Shown here piece after piece: positions 24,401 to 34,054 of a stretch of 64,000 bases of DNA (position 1 is its first letter; each line of letters starts with the position of its first letter). Made by a program: the position numbers and the translations under genes. The stretch lies in NCBI GenBank assembly GCA_965153455.1, contig OZ234500.1, positions 6,944,001 through 7,008,000 of the forward strand, given 5' to 3'. The notes beneath the pieces were generated by a model, which did no database searches, was not told the DNA's origin, and saw nothing but the letters and a program-made list of their open reading frames with translations. The stretch comes from Sphagnum compactum (lineage: Eukaryota; Bryophyta; Sphagnopsida; Sphagnales).

Positions 24401-25380
24401 ATTGTCATGAAAAATAGGGGCACAACAAGTTTCAAAATACCCACTGACTATGCATTGGCAATACAACATCAGCTATGTAGACAAAACATGCAACTCATAA
24501 ATTCAACTAGCGAACTCACAAAGGTTTACAAACTTATAAGAGAGAATTGCAACAATGTACCCCAATATAACATACACACCACCCACAATGGAACGTCACA
24601 CAGAGATCCTTTAATAGATGAAAACTACAATTCAATAAAGACAAATGAAGCTCAATAACGTCCCACAAAAATCCGCACTATCCTGCAGGCAAACTTTAGG
24701 AAATTTGACAAATGCAGCCACAATACCCATACTGGAACAACCCAATAGCACCAGATGAACAAATTGAGCTAGCATTTGGAGGTCCTAGACTACTAGGTAC
24801 TCACTTCCTTCAAACAAAACACTTCACCACCCTAGCACAATACCCATTCATACATCCTTCTTTGCCAAGATGGTCATTCACGAAATCCCTGGGTCTTTCA
24901 TCATCCCCCTGATCATGGACCTGGGTCTGCAATACTACACAACATTATCCTAAGTGGTCAATAGTACAATGGAAAAAACTATCACCACCTCCCTAGAAAA
25001 CAAGTTCTGTCTTAATTTCAAGCATTCATCCCTTCAACACTAGTCCAAAGCCTTTGAAACTCCAAATGGAAATCCACACAACATAGGTAAAAATCCCAAA
25101 ACACTTAGTTGTCGAGGGCGCTTAATGTCCTTGCTTCTTAAACTCAACCACCATCTCGTCTTCATTAACATCCAAACAGAAAATCCTCACAACCACCTTG
25201 CTCCACACACAACACATCCGCAGTAGGCACCAAAAAAAAACTCAAGTGGCATCAATCATAAACACTCACAAGTCCATAACCTAACCAAAAGAAAAACAAA
25301 CACAAAAAAAAAAACCACACATCTCACACATAACTTCCCATCACCATCAACCATCAAGAGTTTGTCATCTTGCTTTTGCG
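24401..25380. other. Unassigned CA-rich sequence
   Basis: An A- and C-rich strand bias (many ACAACA, CACAC and CATCC words). Two short ORFs (24,407-24,658 and 24,712-24,912) lack recognisable features. Confidence 0.35.
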
Positions 25381-25439
25381 TTGATGTGATGTTTCATCCA
25401 CCTAGGTCTCCATTCCTAGATTCTTCATCACAATATATT

Positions 25440-25850
25440 AGACTTGGTTATTGATTCTTTGATAAACATGGTTGAATATCATAATTGGGTATTTGAATTT
25501 TTGAGAATCATGATTATTAAACTCAAGAACTGCCATGATACCTAGCAGGGGGTTTGGTGCAGTTTCTAAATAATAGCCCAACATTGGTTTCTTATAGTGT
25601 TAAATGGGTATTAGAAATTATGCACCAAACCCCTTTGGGTGTCATTCTAAGCCACTCTTATTAAGGTCCATACTTCTTGTGGCTCTACAAAAAAAATCAA
25701 AATACCCTGGGTTTTTCATACATAGCCATGGTTCTAAAAAATTAGAAAAAATTAAAGAAATGCCCACATAACCACCAGTTCTTTCAAGAAAATCAATGGT
25801 TATCGAATCCTTAAATATTCAAAAAACCAGATCTAGTAGTTAGTAACAAA
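25440..25850. mobile_element. Decayed hAT-type repeat fragment
   Basis: The sequence 'gatacctagcagggggtttggtgcagtttctaa' parallels 'gatatccagtgggggttgggtgcagtttctaa' in the 41,945 element, and GGTTCTAAAAAATT and CCACCAGTTCTTTC phrases also match. Termini not identified. Confidence 0.45.
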
Positions 25851-27382
25851 AATAAAATACCCATTGCCTCGTCCTACTAGTTTATATTTAGTCATCATCA
25901 AAAGGGGAATAAAAAATCGAATAAAAGATCGATGGCCAGAACCATCACAAAGGAGACAAAAAGGGAAGGCCAAAAAAACGCCAAAAGACGACTAGCTTGC
26001 AAGAAAAGGAGAGAGCTAATCCCTCTTGTGGTAGGAAGCTATCTCACCCACGGCCCCTTTAATGTCACCTGCATGCAAATCATGAAACCTAATTGTAATG
26101 GGAGGTCTAAATCATGCATCACCCGCCAATGCAATCTTCCTCTCTATAGCAAAGGCTAAAGCACATTGAAGGGCAATACTAACACGCTGCTTGAAAATTT
26201 GAATGCAAAAAGACAAGGATAAATGACCTCTTGATCATCTATCGTGGAAAAGACAGGCACACTCCTTGATGAAATGATCCATATCACACTCGGGTGTGTC
26301 GTGCAAGAGTATTTTTTTGGCATGTCAAATTTGGGTTTTGTGTAAATTCCAATGATGTTTAAAAATAAAAAATGAAATAAAAATTTGATGGAAAAAAAGT
26401 GGATCAAAATTTGGACTTCATTACTATATTATTTTCTTAAAAAAAACTTTTAAAATTGTGTTTGTTCACTTGTACTAATACATCACGTTACCTTAAACAA
26501 TGGAAATCAAGAAAGATGACAATTTGAAAGTTGGGAAATGAAAAATAAAGGAAAATATAAAAAGGAATGATTGAAAAAAAGATGATGTGTGAAAACATTT
26601 TTCGTTTGCAATAAACAATATGTCAATGGAAGTCTAACCCAGGAACTTCCAAAAAAGAAATTGGACGCAAGACTCAATGAACTTCATGTCCTAGAATTTA
26701 ATATATTTATCTTTTGTGTGCCTTATGAGGGCAATTGGATTGTGTTGCTTTGGTATTCATTGTTTAACCATTGCATTGTGATGAGGGATTTTATTTTGTC
26801 TTTCTTTTAATGAACAAGTAAATTGTGTATTCAAAAAAACAAATATAATTATGAAAACTAGTATTCCCTTATAAAACATTGAACAAAAATTTAGAGACCA
26901 ATCATTATTAGTTGATCAATTACATATTGTTAATTTGTAAAGAAGGTGTGTTATTGGTTTAAAATCAAAATGTTCACAAGTATAGTAGAAGCCCTTAATC
27001 CAAGGGTTTTCTAATTCTCAATAGAATATTTGGGTAGACTTCATAAATTGGAAGTAATCTAAGAATGTATGGTAAGGCCCAAGGATTGAAGGGCCTAACA
27101 TAAAACAATAGTTAAATGCTTGGGCCTCAAATTTTTAAGGACACCCCCCAATTGATAGCCTTAAATGTGTGTCCTAGTTCTTTAACAAAAGAAGATAAAA
27201 GGCAATGTTTTGCACACCATGTACTAAAAGACCTTGGCCCAAGAACGTTACCTAGTAATTGCTTCAAACAACTCGTGTTTGGAAAATAAATGTATAACTA
27301 TCACACCAAAAGTGATTAATAAATGGAGAATTTAAAAATGTTAATAGTTATGGCCAAAGGTAGAGATTGGAATTCATTCATG
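25851..27382. other. Unassigned spacer
   Basis: No recognisable gene. The short ORFs at 25,932-26,159 and 26,589-26,810 have no family signature. The retrotransposon target site GATTA ends this stretch. Confidence 0.4.
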
Positions 27383-27387
27383 GATTA
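27383..27387. repeat. Target site duplication GATTA, left
   Basis: Matches the five bases directly after the 3' LTR at 36,256-36,260 exactly, as expected for Ty3/gypsy integration. Confidence 0.95.
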
Positions 27388-28212
27388 TGTCGCAACCCCA
27401 CTTTGGGCTAAGTGTGAGGGTGAAGCCCACACTCCCAAAAGTGGGAAGTTGGAGTCCTCCGGGACTCTCGAAAATTCAGAAGCGATTACAGGGGGTCAAA
27501 ACACCTCGCCTTGGGGTGTTCTTTATATCAATGAAAAGGTCTTGAAGTGTAAATGTCTAAAATGCCCTCGCATTGGCAATTTGGACATCTGCAGCCCAAG
27601 TTATGGGCAAAAGAAGGGCCGGGAGTCAAACTGGCAGTTTGACTCCCGACCACTAAAAGTCGCGAATCAAAATCAACCTTTTCCCAATGTCGCCTGAAAG
27701 AGTGCGACATGGCGTTGGAAAGCTCTCAAAGAGGGCTACAACTTTGGTTTAGACCTCACTCCAATCGAAGGTCGGAGCCGGGAGATACGAGCTCCCAAAG
27801 TTCCAGGACTCTAACCCGGGATAGTTTCGAGACTCCAACTTGGGAGTCCCGGGAAAAAGAACCATTCGGATGTAGCCTCCGCGGTGAGACACAGAGTATA
27901 CTATATGGGGGAAGGTGGTGGCTTCCCCCGAGTCCGGGCCGTGGTGAGTCAAGTGAATCCGAGTTAGCCCGTGGCTTGTCCCAACACCAAAAAGGTGCAG
28001 AATGAGTTCTAACCAACTTGGGGTTGGTTTTGATGCAGATTTGAATAGGTGAAACGATTGTCCTCTTCCTAATTTAATCTCAGGACTTCTAGCACGCCCC
28101 TCTACCCCTCTTTAGTGCTGGAAGTCGGGAGCGACCCCCAAGTCCTAACTTTCCGCAACTCCATATAGTTGAACCCTCAAGTGGGTTCAACAAGGGACTT
28201 AGGAGCGCGTCA
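27388..28212 (+). repeat. 5' LTR (825 bp)
   Basis: Runs from TGTCGCAACC to GCGCGTCA. It aligns along its full length with the 3' LTR once the LINE is ignored. A hand count gives roughly forty differences, nearly all transitions. TATA-like words at about 27,522 (TTTATATCAA) and 27,897 (TATACTATATGG) are candidate promoter elements, but which one is used cannot be told from sequence. Short ORFs inside both LTRs on either strand are artefacts. Confidence 0.95.
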
Positions 28213-28214
28213 CG

Positions 28215-28226
28215 TGGTATCAGAGC
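28215..28226 (+). promoter_or_regulatory. Primer-binding site (initiator Met tRNA)
   Basis: TGGTATCAGAGC lies two bases after the end of the 5' LTR. This is the usual plant LTR-retrotransposon PBS, complementary to the 3' end of the initiator methionine tRNA, which primes minus-strand DNA synthesis. Confidence 0.95.
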
Positions 28227-28263
28227 TCAAGGTGAAGCTCGACTTACTTCTTGGGAGTTTGGG

Positions 28264-29109
28264 ATGGCACCCAAGAAGAACCGGAAGCAAGCTCCCGAAC
28301 CTAGGTCCGAGGAACATGTCGAAGACCTAGTAGCTCCGCCGAAATCAATTGGGGAGGAGGAACCAAATTTCCGAGAGGACCAAGATGAGCCCGAAGTGAG
28401 ACCCGAGAGTGAGGAGGAACAACGGAGCTCGGTTCTATTCACCCCGGAGCAACTTGAAGTCCTCCTCAAGATGAATAGGCCCGACTTTGGTGAGTTGGTG
28501 GCGGCCCTCAAAACGGGGACCTCCAAGGGTGAAAGGTTTCAACCGGCCAAGCCCGGAAACTTCGATGGTGCCCGCGACCGGAAAATTGTGGATGCTTGGC
28601 TTGCAGAGATGGATGACTATATACATGCCGCCAAGGTTGGACGGCATTCCGCCGTGGAGCTTGCCCAATCCTACTTGAAAGGCTATGCCACCACATGGTG
28701 GCGGACGGTGAGACAAGAGGAAGGGAAGAACCATGGGTATACTTGGGAGTTATTTAAGGAACGCCTTGAGTCGGAATTTGTTCCAAGAAATTCCGACTAC
28801 ATCTTGCGGTGTAAACTCCGTGACCTTGTGAACGCCACAAATGAAAATTTGAGGCAATATGTGAGGGCTTACTCCGAGCTCATGCTTGAGATCCGGCACA
28901 TGCATGAGTTGGACCGTGTGTGCCAATTTGTGATGGGGCTTCCAACTTGGGCCAAGCGAAAGCTTGAGGAGAGTTGGCCCGCCTCATTATCCGAGGCCAT
29001 CACGAAAGTGGAGAACTTCTCGGATGTGGGGCGGAGCGACAAATCCGGGTTCAAGAAGGACAACAAGTTCCTTCACAAGAAACCAAGGCATGAGGGGGAA
29101 TGGAACTAG
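28264..29109 (+). CDS. gag: Gag polyprotein, N-terminal part
   Basis: 281 codons from an ATG 38 bp after the PBS. Gag forms the virus-like particle that packages the element RNA. An acidic, low-complexity N-terminus is followed by the retrotransposon-gag domain at about residues 95-230, with the conserved AQSYLKGYATTWWRTV and TWELFKERLESEFVP segments. A basic, Lys-rich end follows. The frame ends in TAG at 29,107-29,109 but continues openly afterwards into the CCHC knuckle and protease without a frame change. Gag and protease are therefore one reading frame divided by a single amber codon, either a mutation or a readthrough site. Confidence 0.9.
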   Translation: MAPKKNRKQAPEPRSEEHVEDLVAPPKSIGEEEPNFREDQDEPEVRPESEEEQRSSVLFTPEQLEVLLKMNRPDFGELVAALKTGTSKGERFQPAKPGNFDGARDRKIVDAWLAEMDDYIHAAKVGRHSAVELAQSYLKGYATTWWRTVRQEEGKNHGYTWELFKERLESEFVPRNSDYILRCKLRDLVNATNENLRQYVRAYSELMLEIRHMHELDRVCQFVMGLPTWAKRKLEESWPASLSEAITKVENFSDVGRSDKSGFKKDNKFLHKKPRHEGEWN

Positions 29110-30030
29110 GGGCAAGGTAGCCCAACCAAGGATAAGGCCAAACCATTCCAAGGCTCGGGGTTCAAATCAAAAGGGAGTTTTGTGAAGAAGGGGGCTCCTT
29201 TCAAAGGGAGCCAACCCAAGGGAGATTTTGGAGCAAAACCCAAGGGAGCATGTTTCAATTGCAACGAGGTGGGACATTACTCCAAAGATTGTCCCAAGGC
29301 CAAATCGGGGAGTGGGAGCTCTAAGGTACTTGCTCTCAATGCCAATTTAGCCCAACCGGAATGCAATCGACTTATCTTCTTGAAGGGGAAGATTGCTAAG
29401 CGGGATATTTTATGTCTTTTGGACACAGGGGCCTCACACAACTTCATAACTCGGGAAAGCGCCGAAAGGATGGAGCTCCACTTGGAGGAGTTCAAGGCAC
29501 CCATCGAGGTGCACTTCGCGGATGGGGTTCCCCATCCAACTACTTTACAAGCAAAGGGAGTGCCTCTCCAATTGGGAAATTGGAGAGGAAAGGTGGACTT
29601 GTTGGTGTCCACCTTGGGTGGAATGCATTGCATTTTGGGAATGGAATTCATCACCCAAAACAATGTGCTCATAGAAGGGCACAATAGGTTAGTTAGAATC
29701 CCATCTAAAAGTGGGATTGTGCGAGTCAAGGCACACGAGTTGCCTTGTGTGGGTGGGCCAACCATCCACTTTATGTTAGGAAAAGCTTGGGAAAGAGAAT
29801 GCGTGGGAGGTTTTGGCATGATGTGTGTCATGCGGGTGTTGGATGAATATGAGCCCAAGGAAGCCACCAAGTTGGTGACTTCTGCCAAGTGCATAAAGCA
29901 AGTTTTAGAAGAGTTCCCGGATGTGATGCCCGAAGACTTGCCCGAAGACTTGCCTCCGAGAAGACGAGTTGATCATGCGATTGAAGTGATACCGGGAGGG
30001 AACCTCCCGCCAAGGCCCCATATAGAATGA
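29110..30030 (+). pseudogene. Nucleocapsid zinc knuckle and aspartic protease
   Basis: This continues the gag frame after the TAG. The first ATG in the open part is at 29,182; counting from there, the CCHC knuckle is C24, C27, H32, C37 (CFNCNEVGHYSKDC, RNA binding) and the retropepsin active-site motif is LLDTGASHNFI with D81. The strand that follows (LGGMHCILGMEFI) is typical of the gypsy protease flap and C-terminus. The end carries the [17 protein letters not shown] linker that precedes RT in plant chromoviruses. The frame terminates at 30,030 a few codons after it should pass into RT; loss of one base near 30,009-30,013 explains this. Without that base the pol proteins cannot be made in this frame. 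Confidence 0.9.
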
Positions 30031-31298
30031 GCCACGAAGAGTTGAAAGAACTCAAGGTTCAACTTGAGGAACTCCTTGCGAAAGGTTATATCAAACCAAG
30101 CAAGTCACCATATGGGGCACCCGTCCTTTTTGTTCACAAGAAGGATGGGACTTTGAGGATGTGTGTTGATTATAGAGCACTCAACAAGGCAACGGTGAAA
30201 AATCGGTATCCTTTACCTCGCATTGATGATCTATTTGATTGTCTCTCGGGAGCCAAGGTTTTTAGTGGAATTGATCTACGTTCGGGGTATTACCAAGTAA
30301 GGATCACGGAAGGGGACGAAGAAAAGACCGCTTGTCGCACAAGGTATGGCTCATATGAGTTCTTGGTGATGCCCTTTGGGCTCACTAATGCACCCGCCAC
30401 ATTTTGCACTCTCATGAATGACATTTTCCGCGAATGGCTTGATGATTTTGTGGTCGTCTACATAGACGACATTTTGATTTATAGTAGCTCCATGGAGGAG
30501 CATGCGGAGCACCTTCGCAAGGTGTTCCAAAGGCTAAGGGAAAACAAGTTGTATGCCAAACTTGAGAAATGCGAATTTGGGGTGACGGAAGTAGACTTTC
30601 TTGGACATAGGATAACTCAAGAAGGTTTGATGATGGATGATCATAAGGTCAAGGCAATATTGGATTGGGAACCGCCTAAGTCGGTTCCCGCCTTGAGATC
30701 CTTTTTGGGATTGGCTTCCTATTATCGCAAGTTCATAAAGAACTTTGCGAGAATAGCGACCCCTTTGACAAACCTCTTGAAGAAGTCCGCCGTCACTTAT
30801 GATTGGGATGAAGCATGCGACGAAGCCTTTAAAACAGTGAAGGGCATTTTGGTGAAGGCGCCGGTGTTAAAGTTGCCCGACTTTGACAAGGACTTTGAAA
30901 TCCATTCCGACGCCTCCGACTTTGCAATTGGAGGTGTCATAGTGCAAGATGGAAGACCGGTGGCCTTTGAAAGCAAGAAGTTGAGTGAGACGGAGAGAAG
31001 GTGGCCAACACACGAGAAGGAAATGTGGGCAGTCATACATTGTTTCAAGACTTGGGGCCACTACATAGGTTCCAAAGATGTGGTGGTTTGGACCGACAAT
31101 GTGACCTTGAAATACTTCTCCACTCAACCCAAGTTGTCATCAAACCAAGTGAGGTGGCAAGACACATTGGCCTTGTTCAATGTGGACATCCAGCACAAGC
31201 CGGGAAAGGAGAACATAGTCCCCGATGCCTTGAGCCGGAAACACCAATTTAGAGTGGTGTATGTGGGAGAGTCGGAACTTCAAAAGAAGTTAGACTAG
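30027..31298 (+). pseudogene. pol: Reverse transcriptase and RNase H
   Basis: 423 codons in frame 3, read here from the ATG of the [10 protein letters not shown] motif, which in intact elements is internal to the polyprotein and not a start. RT copies element RNA into DNA: catalytic Asp in [11 protein letters not shown] (D83), and YIDD at residues 145-148 (D147, D148). The RNase H domain that degrades the RNA strand follows, with D295 ([11 protein letters not shown]), E332 (THEKEMWAV) and D357 (WTDN). All catalytic residues are present. The C-terminal linker [16 protein letters not shown] is typical of gypsy elements. A stop at 31,296-31,298 follows a second one-base loss near 31,290-31,295, after which the frame moves to the integrase N-terminus. 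Confidence 0.95.
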
Positions 31299-31675
31299 CG
31301 AGCCGTCGGGATGCCTTTGCTAAGGAGGTAAGGCAAAGCATCCAAAATGGAGCCAAGTCCCACTTCCATTTGCGAAATGGATTATTGTGGTACAAGCAAA
31401 ATCGCCTCTATGTGCCGGAAGGGAAGATAAGGGACACACTTTTGAAGGAATGTCATGATGGACCGCTTGCGGGCCATGGTGGTGCAAAATGCACCACAAC
31501 ATTCCTAAAGAAGTCATACTATTGGCCCAACTTGAAGGATTGTGCGGAGGAGTATGTGAAGACTTGTTTAACTTGTCAACAAAATCGGACACTCAACAAG
31601 AAGCAAGCAGGTTTGTTGCAACCTTTGCCAATTCCTGAAGGGCCATGGGAAAGTTGTCAATGGACTTCATGGTAA
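31295..31675 (+). pseudogene. Integrase N-terminal zinc-binding domain
   Basis: Frame 2 from about 31,295, open through 31,675. It contains the HHCC zinc-binding module of gypsy integrases: CHDGPLAGHGGAKCTT followed by YYWPNLKDCAEEYVKTCLTC, with the two His about seven residues apart and the final C-x2-C. This module helps integrase multimerise and bind DNA. The frame is lost at about 31,650-31,660, where another single-base loss moves the reading to frame 1. Confidence 0.9.
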
Positions 31676-32595
31676 GTTTGCTCCCTTCAAAGGGGTTTGA
31701 TGCCATCATGGTTGTGGTGGATCGATTTAGCAAAATGGCACACTTCATTCCCACAAAGGATGAAGCCATGGCTCAAGAGATGGGAAGGTTGTTCTTCTCC
31801 CACATTTTCAAGCATCATGGCCTTCCAAAAGACATAGTGTCGGATCGAGACCCGAAGTTTACAGGTAAGTTTTGGCGGGCATTGTGGAAGCGCATGGGGT
31901 CGAAACTCAAAATGAGTACTGCATTCCGCCCCCAAACCGATGGACAAACCAAGAGGGTGAACTTGGTGATCCAACAATTCTTAAGGAATTATGTTGCGGC
32001 GGATCAACAAGATTGGGTGGACCATTTGGAGTTAGCCGAGTTTTGTTACAACAACTCGGCACACTCCGCAACTAGGTCCACCCCATTCCAAATGGTGACG
32101 GGCAAGTCACCAATTGTGCCCATGACTTGGGCAGCACAAGGACACACCCCGAGTGATGCAAGTGAGGAAGTGCCGATGGTCCAACAACTTGATGAAGAAA
32201 GGCGGCGCTTGTGGGAGTTGGCCAAGGCCAACTTGGAAAAGGCGCACAAAAGGTACAAGGATTTTGCGGACAAGTCTCGACGAGAGGTGAAGTTTCAAGA
32301 AGGGGATGAAGTGTGGTTGAACATCAAGAACATCCGGTTGCCCAAAGGGTTAAGTCATAAGTTTTTGGGCCCATATGCGGGCCCATTCAAAGTGTTGGAA
32401 AAGAAACTTTCCGACACTTATAAGTTAGAACTACCGGAAAACTTTAGAGTTCATCTCACATTTCATGTCTCTCTTTTGAAGCCGGTCTCCCGTGATGCTT
32501 CAAGGCCTAGTCAAGAGCAAAACTCAAGGCCCCCACCTGACTTGGTTCATAATGAACCAGAGTTTGAGGTGGAGGTCGTGCTCAAGTCAAGGTAA
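31645..32595 (+). pseudogene. Integrase catalytic core and C-terminal domain
   Basis: 316 codons in frame 1. The RNase H-fold core has the first two catalytic Asp (D7 in MDFMVSL and D67 in VSDRDPKF). The catalytic Glu, expected 35 residues after D67, is Lys103 (AAG at 31,951-31,953) in the RPQTDGQTKRVN segment. Strand transfer by this protein would be abolished. Downstream come the GKSPIVPMTWA segment and the GPF/Y-type C-terminal module (HKFLGPYAGPFKVLEK, YKLELPENFRVHLTFHVSLLKP) that binds DNA. The frame stops with TAA at 32,593-32,595, just before the chromodomain, which continues in the same frame. Confidence 0.93.
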
Positions 32596-32748
32596 CTTAG
32601 GGGAAGAGAGCGGGAATACCTAGTTAAGTGGAAAGGATATCATGCAATAGAGGCTTCTTGGATGACCGAATCCGATATGGAACATGCCCAAGAAGCAATA
32701 GAAGAATTCCACACTAGATCGGCAAAGAAAAAAAGACGTAGAATGTGA
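32560..32748 (+). pseudogene. Chromodomain, interrupted by an in-frame stop
   Basis: In the integrase frame, after the TAA at 32,593-32,595, a further 50 codons end at TGA 32,746-32,748. They carry the chromodomain core REREYLVKWKGYHAIEASW with the aromatic and W residues typical of this fold, an acidic helix (DMEHAQEAIEEF) and a basic KKKRRRM tail. Chromodomains fused to integrase steer chromoviruses to specific chromatin. This domain identifies the element as a chromovirus. Because of the stop it would not be joined to the integrase. Confidence 0.9.
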
Positions 32749-33536
32749 TGAGGACATCACCTTTCTTTTAGTGGGGGAGAGTGTCACATAAAAATGTACC
32801 ACATCAAGTTGCAAAGGAAATAAAGGCAAAATTATAAACTTCCAAGAGACTGCATCACGAAAAATGTTGTATAAGTGCAAATAGGGTTATCAAATGGCAT
32901 TGGACAAATGGAACTTCTTGCGTAGGCCCAAATCAAAATCGGACTCCTACTTTGGGGTTAAGGAAACTTGGCCCCAAAAGAGGAGGCAAGCAAGGTGAGC
33001 TTACGGGGACATGCACATGCTTTAAGTGCATCCCAAAAGGTTGGTTGGTAGTGGCGGCCAACACGGGAAGTCATGACCCCGCTCGCGTACTTTAATCGTG
33101 TATTTTGGGACTTGGGTTTTAGCAAGACCCAAGTGTTGCTTCTCGTACCTTGATAAGCAAACCTTTTAGTTAAGGCTTGGTTGTTGTGACCAAGGCGCAA
33201 GATAGCAAAAGGAGTCATGTCAAGTAGCTTAGGTCAAGAGTAGACTTGACTTAAGTTCCTCATGAGGGGAAGAATGAAAAAGTTCCTCCCAAATGAGGAG
33301 CTTCGTCAAATTAGGCTAGTTTAGTCCTCTTTTGACGAAGCGTGGGAAGAGGGTTTTCTATAGGACCCTCTTGGACTTGTCAAAAAAGTGTTGGAAACTT
33401 GGGGACGCCTAAGTTAGCTTGAGACATGGTCCAAGCCGCAAAGAGTCGGCAAAAATGGCCAAGGATCCAAATGAAAGCAATTGCAATTGTAAGAGAAATT
33501 TCTAAATGTCAATGAGGACATTGACCTTTTCTTCTA
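32749..33536 (+). other. 3' internal untranslated region of the retroelement
   Basis: About 790 bp between the end of the chromodomain and the PPT, without coding character. It starts with a block that closely resembles the true PPT/LTR junction: GTGGGGGAGAG at 32,771-32,781 followed by TGTCAC, compared with GTGGGGGAGGG then TGTCGC at 33,537-33,553. Both are preceded by an ATGAGGACAT...TTCTTYTA block. This suggests a duplicated or recombinant 3' end. Confidence 0.8.
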
Positions 33537-33547
33537 GTGGGGGAGGG
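33537..33547 (+). promoter_or_regulatory. Polypurine tract (plus-strand primer)
   Basis: GTGGGGGAGGG directly abuts the TG start of the 3' LTR, the position of the RNase H-resistant primer for plus-strand DNA synthesis. Confidence 0.85.
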
Positions 33548-34040
33548 TGTCGCAACCCCACTTTGGGCTAAGTGTGAGGGTGAAGCCCACACTCCCAAAA
33601 GTGGGAAGTTGGAGTCCTCCGGGACTCCCAAAAACTTAGAAGCGATTACAGGGGGTCAAAACACCTCGCCTTGGGGTGTTCTTTATATCAATGAAAAGGT
33701 CTTGAAGTGTAGATGTCTAAAATGCCCTCGCATTGGCAATTTGGACATCTGCAGCCCAAGTTATGGGCAAAAGAAGGGCTGGGAGCCAAACTGGCAGTTT
33801 GACTCCCGACCACTAAAAGTCGGGAATCGAAATCGACCCTTTCTCGACATCGCCTGAAAGAGTGCGACATGGCGTTGGAAAGCTCTTGAAGAGAGCTACA
33901 ACTTTGGTTTAGACCTCACTCCAATCGAAGGTCGGAGCCGGGAGATACGAGCTCTCAAAGTTCCAAGACTCCAACCTGGGACAGTTTCGGGACTCCAACT
34001 TGGGAGTCCCGGGAAAAAGAGCCATTCGGATGTAGCCTCC

Positions 34041-34054
34041 GCGGTGAGACGCAG
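34041..34054. repeat. LINE target site duplication, left copy
   Basis: GCGGTGAGACGCAG, identical to 35,924-35,937. The single ancestral copy exists in the 5' LTR at 27,881-27,894 with one substitution. Confidence 0.95.

Noticed and set aside
27323-28016. Several ORFs of 60-124 codons in the 5' LTR, repeated in the 3' LTR
   Set aside because: They lie within LTR sequence on both strands, lack any domain and recur only because the LTR is duplicated.
29277-29894. A 205-codon minus-strand ORF
   Set aside because: It is the antisense shadow of the protease region, whose plus frame has the CCHC knuckle and DTG motif.
32771-32785. The first PPT-like block as the true 3' LTR start
   Set aside because: The following sequence does not match the 5' LTR, whereas 33,548 onward matches it along the full length and is closed by the GATTA duplication.
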